A stretch of 64,000 nt of DNA from Homarus americanus (GCF_018991925.1 NW_024737068.1:10017111-10081110), one strand, 5' to 3'; counted from the first letter of the stretch, positions 22,511 through 33,758 are shown. The notes: generated by a model not told the origin, from the letters alone. Numbers and translations are program-made.

Positions 22511-24503
22511 CATTTACATAAGAACATAAGAAAATAAGGAGTCTGCAATAGGCCGGTTGGCCTGTGCATGGCAGCTCCTGTCGAGAGTTAGTACCACTCT
22601 CTATCATCCATGAATCTATCTAGCCTCCTTTTGAAACTTTCCAGAGTTCCCGCACTTACTACAAAGTTGCTAAGCTTGTTCCACTCGTCCACCACCTTAT
22701 TTGTGAACCAGTTTCTTCCTATCTCCCTCCTAAACCTAAACTTATCCAACTTGAATCCGGTTGTCTGAGTCCCATCCTGCTCGGATATTATAAGAACTTT
22801 TTATTCATATCCCCTTTATTGATTCCCTTTCACCCACTTAAATACTTTTATCATATCTCCCCGCACTCTTCGTCTTTCTAGGGAATGCAAGTTTAGTTTC
22901 TTTAACCTATCTTGATATGGAAGGTTTCTAAGTCCCGGAATCATTTTCGTCATTCTTCGCTGCACCGACTCCAGTGAATTGATATCCATTCTATAATAAG
23001 GGCACCAGAACTGAACTGCATAATCGAGGTGCGGCCTGACTAGCGCAAGATATAGTTGCAATAAGACCTCTGCACTCTTATTACTTACACTTCTAGATAT
23101 AAACTCCATTTCCGTTTGCCTTATTTTGAACATTAACGCACTGTTTTCTAGGCCGTAGGTCCGGGCTTACAAGTACCCCTAGGTCTCTTTCACAAGTCGA
23201 CTTCTCTAGGTTGATGTTGTTCAGGCTGTATACATTATAAGTATTTGTTCTTCCAATATTAAGTACGCTGCACTTGCTGGTGTTGAATTTCATTTGCCAT
23301 TTTTCAGACCACCCCTGCAGTTTATTTAGATCCTCCTGTAATGCATTTGCATCCTGCCCTGAATTAATTTGCCGCCGCTCCTATTTTGGGTGTCTAAACT
23401 TGCCATGTCATCATGATCCCAGTATCTAAATCGTTTATGTAGATTGAGAATAAGAGTGGGCCTAGTATCGACCCCCCGGGGGAACCCCTAATTGCTGTTG
23501 ACGGCCCCGACTAGATTTAACACCATTTACGGACCTCTGTTTATCGGTGAGCCATGATTTTATCCAATTTAAAACTTTCCTCGATAATTATGAGCTAATT
23601 CTTCTCAGAAGCTCTGATGCGGCACTCTGTCAAATGCTTTGCTAAAGTCTAAGTAAACAATATCGTAATTTTCAATATCTACTAATTGAAGACCTTTCCT
23701 AAAAACGTTAGCAGAGATTTGTTAGTCAAGATTTTCCCTTTGTAACCATGTTGAGAGTCGTGATTAATTTGCTTTTCTAGATGTTAATGATTGTTAATAT
23801 CTGCTTATAATTGATTCAAGAATTTCACTACTGACGTCAAACTGATCGGCCGGTAATTTGACGCTGATGCTCTGTCTCCCTTTTTAAATATGGGTACTAC
23901 ATTCGCCTGTTTCCACAACTCTGGCACAACTCCAGTGTCTAATGATTTTGTAAATAAGTTTACGAGGGGTCCGCTAATCTGTTCCCTACACTCTTTTAAG
24001 ACTCGAGGAAAAATTTCATCCTGCCCTGCGGATTTTGTGTTCTTTAGTTTATTTATCTTCTTAAGAACATCCTCTTTTCTGATGGTGATATTCTTTAATT
24101 TCTCTTCTTCCTTTCCCTTAAATATCAGTTCCACCTCCGGAATTTCATCCCAAATTTCTTCTGTGAAAACTGATAAGAAGTAGCTGTTCAATGCTTTGCT
24201 TATTTCTTCACTGCCATTTATCAATTCTCCCCTCCCTGACTTTAAAGGCCCAACTTTGTCCTTGACCTTTGTCCTATATACCTGGAAAAATCCCTTGGGA
24301 TTCGCCTTGGATTCTCTTGCTATTTTGATTTCATAGTCTCTCTTTGCTTTCCTTACATTTTTCTTAACATTCCTAGATAGTTCATTATACCTGTTTCTGA
24401 GCTGCTCCTCCCCTCCCTTTAATTTCTTATATATTCCTTTCTTTATTCCTATGTCATGTTAAAGTTTTCTGGTCATCCACCTTGGCTCATTCTTATTTGA
24501 CCT
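22511..24503 (-). mobile_element. LINE B (CR1/L2-like), 5' truncated, nested in PLE
   Basis: Minus-strand copy of about 2.0 kb. The 3' end has TTCTTATG repeats (22518) and the AGGCCAACCGGCCT hairpin. The code recovered from 24500 down includes KSAGQDEIFPRVLKECREQI, PIFKKGDRASASNYRPISL, then frameshifted RT core, KFNTSKCSVLNIGRTNTYNV, CERDLGVLVSPDLRPRKQC, LALVRPHLDYAVQFWCPYYR and VQRRMTKMIPGLRNLPYQDR. Family B is clearly related to A but distinct (DRFMDDREW end instead of DAYMSNRGWV). Several frameshifts (23090, 23390, 23560-23760) make it inactive. Confidence 0.88.
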
Positions 24504-24730
24504 AATTTGCTACATGGAATACAATAAACACTTCCATTTACATTCAATGGGTAATAGTTGAGTCATACTTGAAAACAACATTAATATTTAGAAGCTTGAG
24601 GGACCGAACTAACGGGACAAATTCATTACGATAGGGCAGAGTCAAAATATTCTTAAGTGTAGGAACTTGTCTGGTTTGAGAGGAATGAAAGGATTTTGTT
24701 GATCGTTGTTTTAAAAGGGCTAAAAAATCC

Positions 24731-24734
<4 letters not shown>

Positions 24735-24788
<54 letters not shown>

Positions 24789-24798
24789 GAGAGAGAGG

Positions 24799-24879
<81 letters not shown>
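24735..24879. repeat. (TA)n(AG)n compound microsatellite
   Basis: (TA)18 at 24735-24770 followed by an imperfect AG run to 24879. It marks the truncated 5' side of the PLE. Confidence 0.97.
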
Positions 24880-24911
24880 CTGGTATGTGGTAACTCATGG
24901 CCGTGAGGAAA

Positions 24912-26012
24912 GATCACCACCACATCACCACCAGGTAGCCCAACACCACTACATCACCACCAGGCAGTCCACACCACCATCACCACCAGGTCCCACCAAC
25001 ACCACATCACCACCAGGTAGTCCTCCACCACTACATCACCACCCCAGGCAGTCTACCACCACCATCACCACCAGGTAGCCCACCACCACTACATCACCAC
25101 CAGGTAAGTAGTCTACCACCACTACATCACCACCAGGTAGTCTACCACCACTACATCACCACACCAGGCAGTCTACCACCACCAGTATCACCACCACAGG
25201 TAGTCTACCACCACTACATCACACCACCAGGCAGTCCCACCAATACATCACCACCAGGTAGTCCACCACTACATCACCACCCAGGCAGTCCCCCACCACT
25301 ACATCACCACCAGGCAGTCCTCCACCACTACATCACCACCAGGCAGTCTACCACATCACTACATCACCACCCAGGTAGTCCACCACCACATCACCACCAG
25401 GTAGTCCTCCACCACTCACATCACCACCAGGGTCCCACCACTAAGATCACCACCAGGTAGTCTACCACACTAAGATCACCACCAAGGAATCCACCACCAC
25501 TACATCACCAAACAATACATCACCATCAGGAAAACACTACATCACCACCAGGTAGTCCACCACCACTACATCACCACCAGGTAGTCTACCACCACTACAT
25601 CACCACCAGGTAGTCCACCACCACTACATCACCACCAGGTAGTCCACCACCACTACATCACCACCAGGTAGTCCACCACCACTACATCACCACCAGGTAG
25701 TCCACCACCACTACATCACCACCAGGTAGTCCACCACCACTACATCACCAGGCAGTCTACCACCTACATCACCACAGGTAGTCCACCACCACTACATCAC
25801 CATCAGGTAGTCCACCACCACTACATCACCACCAGGTAGTCCACCACCACTACATCACCACCAGGTAGTCCTCCACCACTACATCACCACCAGGCAGTCC
25901 TCCACCACTACATCACCACCAGGTAGTCCTCCACCACTACATCACCACCAGGCAGTCCACCACCACTACATCACCACCAGGTAGTCCACCACTTCTTACT
26001 CCCTCACCACCA
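24912..26012. repeat. 26-bp minisatellite, about 40 copies
   Basis: The unit is CCACCACTACATCACCACCA plus GGTAGT (26 bp), with GGCAGT and indel variants. The middle part (25540-25740) is almost perfect and the ends are more diverged, consistent with expansion from the centre. Confidence 0.95.
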
Positions 26013-26289
26013 GTTTATAAATAGCATAAGAACACTAATTGTTAAAACACCAAATCGTTACTATTTTTTATGACAACATAGAAATTACATCCGGCACGCA
26101 GGACTAGTGAAATTAATTACCGTATGTAACTGTGGCTGTTAATTATAACAACTGGCAGAGGTGGGTCATTTTGGCAACGATCACACTGTGGCGCCTCACC
26201 GCGGTCAGGGTCCCACAAGGACCACTGCCACGTTCTTAAAGGGTCATGCCTCATTGTAATTATCATGTTACTTTGTTGTTTCTTAATTG

Positions 26290-26505
26290 ATCCATGTGGT
26301 GCGGCGGTCTAGTGGATCCAGCGCTCGTCTCCTGTTCTTAAGGGTGCTGGTTCTTTCCCATGCATTCTCAGTTCACCTAGTTGTTAATGGGCACCTGATT
26401 TCACAATTGGGGAGTGAAGGAGATGGAGTGCAGTGCCGTCCACGCTGCCTCCTCATACCTTCAGTATGTTGTATCCATATTGCACCTAACAGGTAGTTGG
26501 AACCT
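26290..26505 (+). mobile_element. tRNA-derived SINE
   Basis: A tRNA-like head GTGGTGCGGCGGTCTAGTGG, then CAGCGCTCGTCTCC and a decayed B box GGTTCTTTCCC, is followed by CAGTTCACCTAGTTG and ATGGGCACCTGATTTC. This layout (tRNA head plus a CAGCTGTAAATGGGTACCTG-like body) is what I know from widespread animal SINEs. The copy is diverged and abuts LINE B. Confidence 0.6.
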
Positions 26506-26518
26506 CCTTTTCAATTGA

Positions 26519-27354
26519 TGCAAATGCATTACAGGAGGATCTAAATAAACTGCAGGGGTGGTCTGAAAAATGGCAAATGAAATTCAACACCAGCAAGTGC
26601 AGCGTACTTAATATTGGAAGAACAAATACTTATAATGTATACGGCCTTAACAACATCAACTTAGAGAAGTCGACTTGTGAAAGAGACCTAGGGGTACTTG
26701 TAAGCCCGGACCTACGGCCTAGAAAACAGTGCGTTAATGTTCGAAATAAGGCAAACAGAGTATTGGGTTTTATATCTAGAAGTAAGTAACAAGAGTGCAG
26801 AGGTCTTATTGCAACTATATCTTGCGCTAGTCAGGCCGCACCTCGATTATGCGGTTCAGTTCTGGTGCCCCTATTATAGAATGGATATAAATTCACTAGA
26901 GTCGGTGCAGCGAAGAATGACAAAAATGATTCCGGGACTTAGAAACCTTCCATATCAGGATAGGTTAAAGAAACTTAACTTGCATTCCCTAGAAAGACGA
27001 AGAGTGCGGGGAGATATGATAGAAGTATTTAAGTGGGTGAAAGGAATCAATAAAGGGGATATAGATAAAGTTCTTATAATATCCGAGCAGGATAGGACTC
27101 GGAGCAACGGATTCAAGTTGGATAAGTTTAGGTTTAGGAGGGAGATAGGAAGAAACTGGTTCACAAATAAGGTGGTGGACGAGTGGAACAAGCTTAGCAA
27201 CTTTGTAGTAAGTGCGGGAACTCTGGAAAGTTTCAAAAGGAGGCTAGATAGATTCATGGATGATAGAGAGTGGTAGTAACTCTCGACAGGAGCTGCCATG
27301 CACAGGCCAACCGGCCTATTGCAGACTCCTTATTTTCTTATGTTCTTATGTTTA
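26519..27354 (+). mobile_element. LINE B 3' third, plus strand
   Basis: 5'-truncated copy starting in the linker before KFNTSKCSVLNIGRTNTYNV. It encodes the RT thumb and C-terminal region in two frames: 26577-26789, then 26737-27276 ending DRFMDDREW and a stop. A 1-2-nt slip lies in the ISRS-VSNKS region. The 3' UTR holds the AGGCCAACCGGCCT hairpin (27304-27317), TGCAG and TTCTTATG repeats. The long second frame (179 codons) is largely intact, so the copy is relatively young. Confidence 0.88.
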
Positions 27355-27659
27355 TGTACCCGACACCTTGCTTGCGCTTATTTACCTCTACTCAGACGCC
27401 TAGAGCATCCTAGCGCTATCTAGGCGTTGCAGGTCAGAACGAGATATGCCTGAAAACTTCTAGAATGATCTAGACTTACAATACGTAAGTAAATCATAAC
27501 AATAATGATGCAGTACATTCTAGAACATTCTTACATAGGTAATACATCAATAGAAACAAGAAAATCTCCCCAAACTTGCCAAAATAAATTCTGCTTGGAA
27601 TAGAAAATAATCAGAACACCAAGTCACAAAAATTATAAAACTAAATCATCCCTCGACAT

Positions 27660-28457
27660 AATGGATTATGGATTATGGGGAAACTATCGCCGTGGCCCTC
27701 GACATCTCCAAAGCATTTAACAGGGTATGGCACAAGTCTTTGCTTTCTAAACTTCCCTCTTATGGTTTCTCTCCCCCACTTTGTTCTCTAATTTCTAGCT
27801 TCCCTGAGAACCGATCCATGGCAGTTGTTGTCGACGGATCGACCTCTCGCTCTTTCTCTACAAAATAGTGGTGTCCCACAGGGTTCTGTTCTTTCACCTA
27901 CTCTCTTCCTTCTTTTTATCAATGATTTACTTCACACTACGACTAATTCGATCCATTCTTACGCTGATGATTCTACTCTTCACTCTTCTTCATATTTTTT
28001 CCCTTCCCCCTAATTCTCAAACTAGATCTGTTTCTAGAGCTGATATCATTTCATCTATCAATGCGGAGCTGTGCAGCCTCTCCGCATGGGGAGGTAGAAA
28101 CTTGGTTATATTCAATAGTAATAAAACACAGTATTTGCCAATTACACTTTCCAAATTAGATGATCTCCCACCAGTCACATTTCAGGACGCAATCATTCTG
28201 CCAAGTTCTGAAACAGATATGCTAGGCCTCACCATTTCCTCTAATATGTCATGGAAGCCACACATCCACAACATTGCTAAAGCTGCCTCCCGAAAGCTGG
28301 GAATGCTGTACAGATGCCGCAGCTACTTCACTCCTGAGCAGTTGCTTCAAGTCTATAAGGGATTCATTCGTCTTAACTTGGAGTACTGCTCTCATATCTG
28401 GGTGGCTCTTCTTCTGTCCAACTGTTAGATAGGGTGGAATCAAAGGCATTTCGTCTG
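27660..28457 (+). pseudogene. Jockey-like reverse transcriptase (family D) fragment
   Basis: The reading frames give [54 protein letters not shown] (YADD catalytic box), FNSNKTQYLPITLS, DMLGLTISSNMSWKPHIHNI and LGMLYRCRSYFTPEQLLQVY. This is a non-LTR RT of the Jockey/R1 type common in decapods. Frame changes occur at about 27860 and 28010. The gene is cut at about 28457 by an inverted PLE segment. No endonuclease is present. A related copy lies at 36.06-37.4 kb. Confidence 0.8.
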
Positions 28458-28632
28458 ACAAAATTCACATTTTGGTAGGCTTCCTGTAAACCTTAAATTT
28501 ATAGTTATGTCCATTTCTCATGATAAGCATATCAAGAAATGGAAGGGATCTACCAAAATGTAATTTTTTTCTGCTATGTTTTTGAGATGTTTGCGTATGT
28601 GTGACCCTGAATTTATTGAAGAACTGCAACAC
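28458..28632 (-). pseudogene. Penelope-like RT C-terminal segment, inverted
   Basis: Minus strand: FFNKFRVTHTQTSQ, then RSLPFLDMLIMRNGHNYKFK and VYRKPTK. SLPFLDxxxxRxGxxxxxxVYRKPT is a signature of Penelope-like RTs. It lies upstream of, and opposite to, the plus-strand PLE piece at 29642. With the intervening LINE B removed, the two would form one 5'-inverted PLE insertion. Confidence 0.82.
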
Positions 28633-29641
28633 ATAAGAACATAAGAAAATAAGGAGTCTGCAATAGGCCGGTTGGCATGTGCATGGCAGCGCCTGTCGAG
28701 AGTTACTACCACTCTCTATCATCCATAAATCTATCCAGTCTCCTTTTGAAACTTTCCAGCGTTCCAGCACTTACTACATAGTTGCTAAGCTTGTTCCACT
28801 CGTCCACCACCCTATTTGTGAACCAGTTCCTTCCTATCTCCCTCCTAAACCTAAACTTATCCAACATAAATCCGTTGCTTCGAGTCCTATCCTGCTCGGA
28901 TATTATAAAAACTTTATCTGCAGTATATCCCCTTTATTGATTCCTTTCACCCACTTGAATACTTCTATCATATCTCCCCGCACTCTTCGTCTTTCTAGGG
29001 AATGCAAGTTTAGTTTATTTAACCTATCCTGATATGGAAGGTTTCTAAGTCCCGGAATCATTTTCGTCATTCTACGCTGCACCGACTCTAGTGAATTGAT
29101 ATCCATTCTATAATAAGGGCACTAGAACTGAACCGCATAATCGAGGTGCGGCCTGACTAGCGCAAGATATAGTTGCAATAAGACCTCTGCACTCTTATTA
29201 CTTACACTTCTAGATATAAAACCCAATACTCTGTTTGCTTTATTTCGAACATTAACGCACTGTTTTCTAGGCCGTAGGTCCGGGCTTACAAGTACCCCTA
29301 GGTCTCTTTCACAAGTCGACTTCTCTAGGTTGATGTTGTTAAGGCTGTATACATTGACAGTATTTGTTCTTCCAATATTAAGTACGCTGCACTTGCTGGT
29401 GTTGAATTTCATTTGCCATTTTTCAGACCACCCCTGCAGTTTATTTAGATCCTTCTGTAATGCATTTGCATCCTGCCCTTAATTAATCTGCCGCCCTATT
29501 TTGGTGTCATTCGCAAACTTGCTTATGTCACTGCTGGTCCCAGTATCTAGATGGTGTATGTAGATTATGAACAAGAGTTGGCCTAGTACTGACCCCTGGG
29601 GAACCCCACTGGTTACACGGCCCCACTCAGATTTAACACCA
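28633..29641 (-). mobile_element. LINE B 3' half, minus strand
   Basis: It carries the TTCTTATG tail (28633), the GGCC-N4-GGCC hairpin, and coding for KFNTSKCSVLNIGRTNTVNV through LHSLERRRVRGDMIEVFKWV. There is a stop or small insertion near 28920 (YIPFI), and LVLLYR substitution near 29125. The 5' end is truncated in the RT core. It sits at the junction of the inverted and direct PLE parts. Confidence 0.87.
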
Positions 29642-31292
29642 TTCAGTCTATTGCACAAAAACTTTGGTACCCTTCATTGTTTGTTGATCGTTGTTTTAAG
29701 AGGGTTAAACACTCCTTTAATTCTACTCAAACTAGGCAAGTTCCTACATTTGAGAATATTTTGGCTCTACCTTATCGCAATGAATTTGTCCCGTTAGTTC
29801 AGTCCCTTAAATTATTAAACATTAATGTTGTTTTTAAGTATGACTCAACTATTACCAATATACTAATTAAGAATAGCCCAACCTTGAATGTAAATGGAAG
29901 TGTTTACTGTATTCCATGTAGCAATTGTAATGCAAATTAAGGACAGACTGGGAAAGCATTGCAACTCAGAATTAAACAGCACAAGTACAATATTAGAACG
30001 GCATCTGAAAGCAGTGCAGTTTTCGTTCATATAAGGATCAATAATTATTGATTGGGAAAACAGTTTAGAAGTGTATAAGTCATCATGTGTCACAGAAAGA
30101 CTTCTAGTTGAAGCAAGTTTGATTAGAGAAATGTATTCATTAAGCCTTAGTGGTCGTCAGTACAAAACTGATATGTTACACAAATTTATTTGTCAGTGAC
30201 CCACGGTTAAAGGGTGGCCGGTAATAAAGTCACAGGAAAAAAGTCACAGAAAAAAAGTCACAATTTTGGCTAGGAAAAAAAGTCACAATTAATTTATGGT
30301 GGCCGGTAATAAAGGCACAAGAAAAAAAGTCACAAAAAAGTCACAATTTTGGTTAAGAAAGAAAGTCAGGTAATAAAAAAAATATTCAAGTCAGTCACAG
30401 TTTATTTAAGTACCATAAACAATTAAAGTAATAAAACTGAAAATATTTTAATTCAGTTATTAACTGGCAATACATTGACAACACTATTTATATATGATGG
30501 CATTACATGTATGTGAAAACAAATCACGTTTTGTTCAATATCTTATGTCAGGGATACTGACATAGTATAGAGAGGAACAAGGTTATATACTGTACGTAGA
30601 CAGGTCATCTCAACGTGACCTCACATCAAACATCTGCTCAAAATTTTTTACTGGATTAGACAACCTGTGGTCACAGTGACCTCAGCTGACTTACCTTAAT
30701 CCTTCCAGGTTGATGTTGCCCGATTATACAAAGAATCTAATGTTTTTGTTCTATTTTATAATTTTTAAGCGAAACTCATTAATTTACCATCAGTTCTGCA
30801 TATTCCTTTACTGAAACTGATTGACATATTAACCTTAAAAAATGTGAGAATTCGATAGTTAACTTTTCTTTTTTTCCTGTGACTTTTTTCCTGTGACTTT
30901 TTTTCTGTGACTTTTTTACCTGTGACTTTTTTACCTGGATTCGGTTAAAGATGCTTTGAAAGCATTTAAGGTAGATGTAGGATAGATGATTAGTGGGTCT
31001 CATATATTTTACCTGACTTGACATGACTAGTTATGTCGCCCGTTCTTATAATCTCTTCTTATGTTTGCTGTGTGGTTGGTGTGTGGATTAGTGGATGTCA
31101 TGTTTTTTGACCTGACCTCATGTTTGGAAGGTCACCCTGTGTACATAAGCTCTCTCAGTCTGTAATTCAGTTGCCCCTGAAGATGTTTTGAAAAAAAGAC
31201 GAAGCTAAGATTCTCCATTATTTCCGGTTTCCTTGTGTGATTTTATCAAGAATTATCTTATCCACGTTTTCCATTGTGGATCTACATGAAAA
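29642..31292 (+). mobile_element. Penelope-like element 3' part, interrupted by a MITE
   Basis: Coding remains are FVDRCFKRVKHSFNSTQTRQ, TFENILALPYRNEFVPLVQS, NGSVYCIPCSNCNAN, then a stop, GQTGKALQLRIKQHKYNIRT and ESSAVFVHIR, i.e. linker plus GIY-YIG domain. The 3' UTR follows after the MITE (30213-30941). It continues through GATTAGTGGATGTCATG and CCCCTGAAGATGTTTTGAA to the terminus GTGGATCTACATG at about 31288, with a short A run and (TA)4. In-frame stops and shifts (29937, 30040-30060) make it inactive. It is the reference that shows how the split copy at 18.9-24.7 kb fits together. Confidence 0.88.
30213..30941. mobile_element. MULE-like MITE with 9-bp target duplication
   Basis: A 729-bp AT-rich insert in the PLE 3' UTR is flanked by CGGTTAAAG on both sides (30204-30212 and 30942-30950). 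The ends are inverted and internally iterated: the left end has GGTAATAAAGTCACAGG followed by AAAAAGTCACA units; the right end, reversed, has GGTAAAAAAGTCACAGG followed by similar units. A second copy of the left end (GGTGGCCGGTAATAAA) lies at about 30298. No transposase ORF is present. A 9-bp duplication with long iterated ends is typical of Mutator-like elements; the family name is inference. Confidence 0.75.
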
Positions 31293-31305
31293 AAAAATAT
31301 ATATA

Positions 31306-31444
31306 TAAGAACATAAGAACATAAGAACATAAGAAAGTGGGATACTGCAGGAGGCCGACTGGCCCATACAGGGCAGATCCCTTTCACACCCATCCCAGCA
31401 CTTCCATGTGCCTATCCAACTTCGTCTTGAAGCTCCCTAGCGTC
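31306..31444 (-). mobile_element. LINE C 3' end (third CR1/L2-like family)
   Basis: Minus strand: the code ends LGSFKTKLDRHMEVLGWV-like and a stop, followed by a 3' UTR with GGGCCAGTCGGCCT, TGCAG and TTCTTATG repeats. The layout equals that of A and B but the sequence differs. Only about 140 bp is retained. Confidence 0.75.
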
Positions 31445-31745
31445 CCCGGTTACGAACGGGTTCCGCTCCTGAGGACGTTCTTAAGTCTGAAACGTACGTA
31501 AGTTGGAACAGATGCTATGTGCATACCATACTTACAGATATTGTTTTAAAATCCCACTATATCATAGCCTAAATCCTTATATACATCTAAAAATCACTCA
31601 ATTTAAGAGAAAAGAAGAAATAGAATGATAAAATACAACAAATTAAAGTAAAAAAAAAAGTCATCAGGTAAATAAAGTACTGTAAATTTAAAGTTTAATC
31701 CAGTTCGTATCTTTGGGCGTTCGTAAGTCGGACGTTCGTAAGCCA
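31445..31745. mobile_element. MITE candidate with TTACGAACG ends
   Basis: The left end reads CGGTTACGAACGGGTTCCG and later CGTACGTAAGTTGGAAC. The right end reads GTTCGTAAGTCGGACGTTCG plus TAAGCC, which reversed gives GGCTTACGAACG. The interior is AT-rich without coding capacity. The ends resemble Tc1/mariner-type MITEs. No clear TA duplication is seen, so this is tentative. Confidence 0.4.
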
Positions 31746-32401
31746 TACTTCTTCCTTGTGTACCGAAGGTTTGATTATACAATGAGATGTATCCACTTGT
31801 CCCAAACGGGTCATCAAGTTTATGGGACTTATTTAGAAAATAATTACGAGAAGAATACGTGATAGAATGACTTAATCTATTTATACTTATAGCTGATTAA
31901 ATCAAAGTTGTAAAGAAATAGAGTGAGGTGTTGTGGCATTGTATGTGAATGTTGTCAGTTACGAGAAGCGCGGTCTCGATCTCTGAACAGTACTTGATGT
32001 GAATATTCCTCATGCCTAAAACTACGAACATCAGCATTTAAGGTGAGGTTGTTGACATTGTTGTAACGAGCAGATCACTAGTGACCCACAGTCCACACCT
32101 AGTATGGGTTAAGGGGGAGAAAACGCGCGTGTGTGTGTGTGAGACACAAGAGTTGTATGTCAATGACTGTATCGTGTTTCTGTTTGTGTGTGTATTTAGC
32201 TGTACGTAAGTATGACCACTGTATTTAGCATCACTGTACTTGCGATCGATTTACTTAAGTGTAGCTGAATGAAAGAAACGAACACGATTTACACTAAGAG
32301 ACATCATAAAGTAATGTGATGATACCAGATCAGTTCGTTGTCGGTAAGTGTGAAGATCAGAAGTAAAATTGAATCATCTTATTAGTTGTTCTTAACTTCA
32401 A
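31746..32401. other. anonymous sequence
   Basis: No gene or mobile element recognised. A short (GT)n run lies near 32130. Confidence 0.45.
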
Positions 32402-32424
32402 ACACACACACACACACACACACA
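32402..32424. repeat. (CA)n microsatellite at LINE E 5' junction
   Basis: About 11 CA units directly preceding the truncated LINE E copy (CAGTCTCCAAAATTGGGCC). Confidence 0.95.
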
Positions 32425-33758
32425 GTCTCCAAAATTGGGCCACCAACAACCACGTCACCATCAACCATACCAAGACCATGGTTATGCACATCAACCATAC
32501 CAAGATCATGGTTATGCACATCAACCATACCAAGACCATGGTTATGCACATCAACCATACCAAGACCATGGTTATGCACGTCAACCATACCAAGACCATG
32601 GTTATGCACATCAACCATACCAAAACCATGGTTATGCACATCAACCATACCAAGACCATGGTTATGCACATCAACCATACCAAGACCATGGTTATGCACA
32701 TCAACCATACCAAGACCATGGTTATACACATCAACCATACCAAGACCATGGTTATACACATCAACCATACCAAGACCATGGTTATGCACATCAACCATAC
32801 CAAAACCATGGTTATGCACATCAACCATACCAAGACCATGGTTATGCACATCAACCATACCAAGACCATGGTTATGCACATCAACCATACCAAACCATGG
32901 TTATGCACATCAACCTCTCCTCCGACGTTGTCCCACCCCCTTCCATTACTTTAGGGCCCAACACACTTCAGATTGTAGATTCCACTAAGCTCCTCGGCGT
33001 CACCATAGACAACAAACTAAATTGGAAACCACACGTCAGTGAAGTTGTCAAATCCTCCAATTTCCTTCTCCACCTCCTCTGCCGACTCAAGTCCCTCGGA
33101 GTTCCTGCCCCCCAAGCTGCTCAGTGTTTACTCAACATTCATACTTGGCAAGCTCACCTATGCCTCCCCTACCTGGTCTTTCTCCCTAAATGCCACACAA
33201 CGTAAACACCTAGAAAAAGTGCAAAAGAGGGCATGCAAGATTATTCTCTCCCCTTCCTACTCCACATATCAAGAAGCGCTCAACACACTGACCCTCTCGG
33301 CTCTCACTGACCATCACCACGACCTCATCTGCAAATTTGGTGAGAAGCTTCTGCACCATCCTTGACACCGGCTCCTTATTACCACCCGAGATCCCTTGTC
33401 CAAGAATTGCTGTTCGACACCACAACCGTATCCAGCCCATACGAGCACGAACTGATCGCTTTAAGAACAGCCCAGTCCCAACCATTGTAAAAATTATCAA
33501 TAACTTGTAATCAACCAGTGTATTCACTCCCAGTCAATCTTACCTTTTGCACTGTCACTATGCTGAAATGCCCTGTAGTTTGAGCTTCTCCCCACCTAGT
33601 TATTTTATATCATATTGTTATCACTTATGTTATTTGTATATTAAAATCAAGAGACCCAGTCCCCAATTATGTAACTGTATATTTTCAGCCTTCCGGCTGC
33701 CATGCTCTTTCAATATACAGTTAATTATTATTATTATTATTATTATTATTTTTATTAC
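32425..33758 (+). mobile_element. LINE E (non-LTR) 3' part with internal repeat expansion
   Basis: A 5'-truncated copy. It begins in the post-YVDD part of the RT (NWATNN-like), passes through a 15-fold 30-bp amplification (32461-32909), then encodes DSTKLLGVTIDNKLNWKPHV, the LLSVYSTFILGKLTYASPTW segment, LEKVQKRACKIIL and YQEALNTLTLSALTDHHHDL. It ends with TATATTTTCAGCCTTCCGGC and an ATT-repeat tail (33725-33757). A frameshift (last 30-bp unit is 29 bp) and another near 33100 break the frame. Clade not assigned; the parallel copy starts at 61748. Confidence 0.85.
32461..32909. repeat. 30-bp minisatellite derived from LINE E RT codons
   Basis: Fourteen 30-bp units and a final 29-bp unit, each encoding NHTKTMVMHI in the parental frame, with only a few point changes (AAGACC/AAAACC/AAGATC, TATGCA/TATACA). 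The single-copy form is seen in LINE E at about 61955-61985 (VTINHTKTMVMHINLSD). Because the unit is 30 bp and lacks stops in most frames, several long overlapping ORFs arise on both strands. Confidence 0.95.

Larger units (their letters stand above)
18941..24734 (-). mobile_element. Penelope-like element with two nested LINEs
   Basis: A single minus-strand PLE copy is spread over three pieces. Piece one, 18941-19126, is the 3' terminus with CATGTAAATCC and the GTCTTTATTCAAGAC block. Piece two, 22138-22510, is more 3' UTR (GATGTCATCCACTAATCCCC) plus the GIY-YIG domain. Piece three, 24504-24734, codes for the linker before that domain. The pieces are separated by LINE A and LINE B and join up when compared with the plus-strand copy at 29642-31292. 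RT and everything 5' of the linker are missing (5' truncation). (TA)n lies at both outer ends. Its position in the nest makes it the oldest layer here. Confidence 0.88.

Noticed and set aside
24912..26012. Possible CRISPR-like array
   Set aside because: The units are contiguous 26-mers without unique spacers, in an animal-type genome; it is a minisatellite.
32357..33205. Five overlapping ORFs of 158-256 codons on both strands
   Set aside because: All follow from the 30-bp amplified LINE E segment, which lacks stops in most frames.
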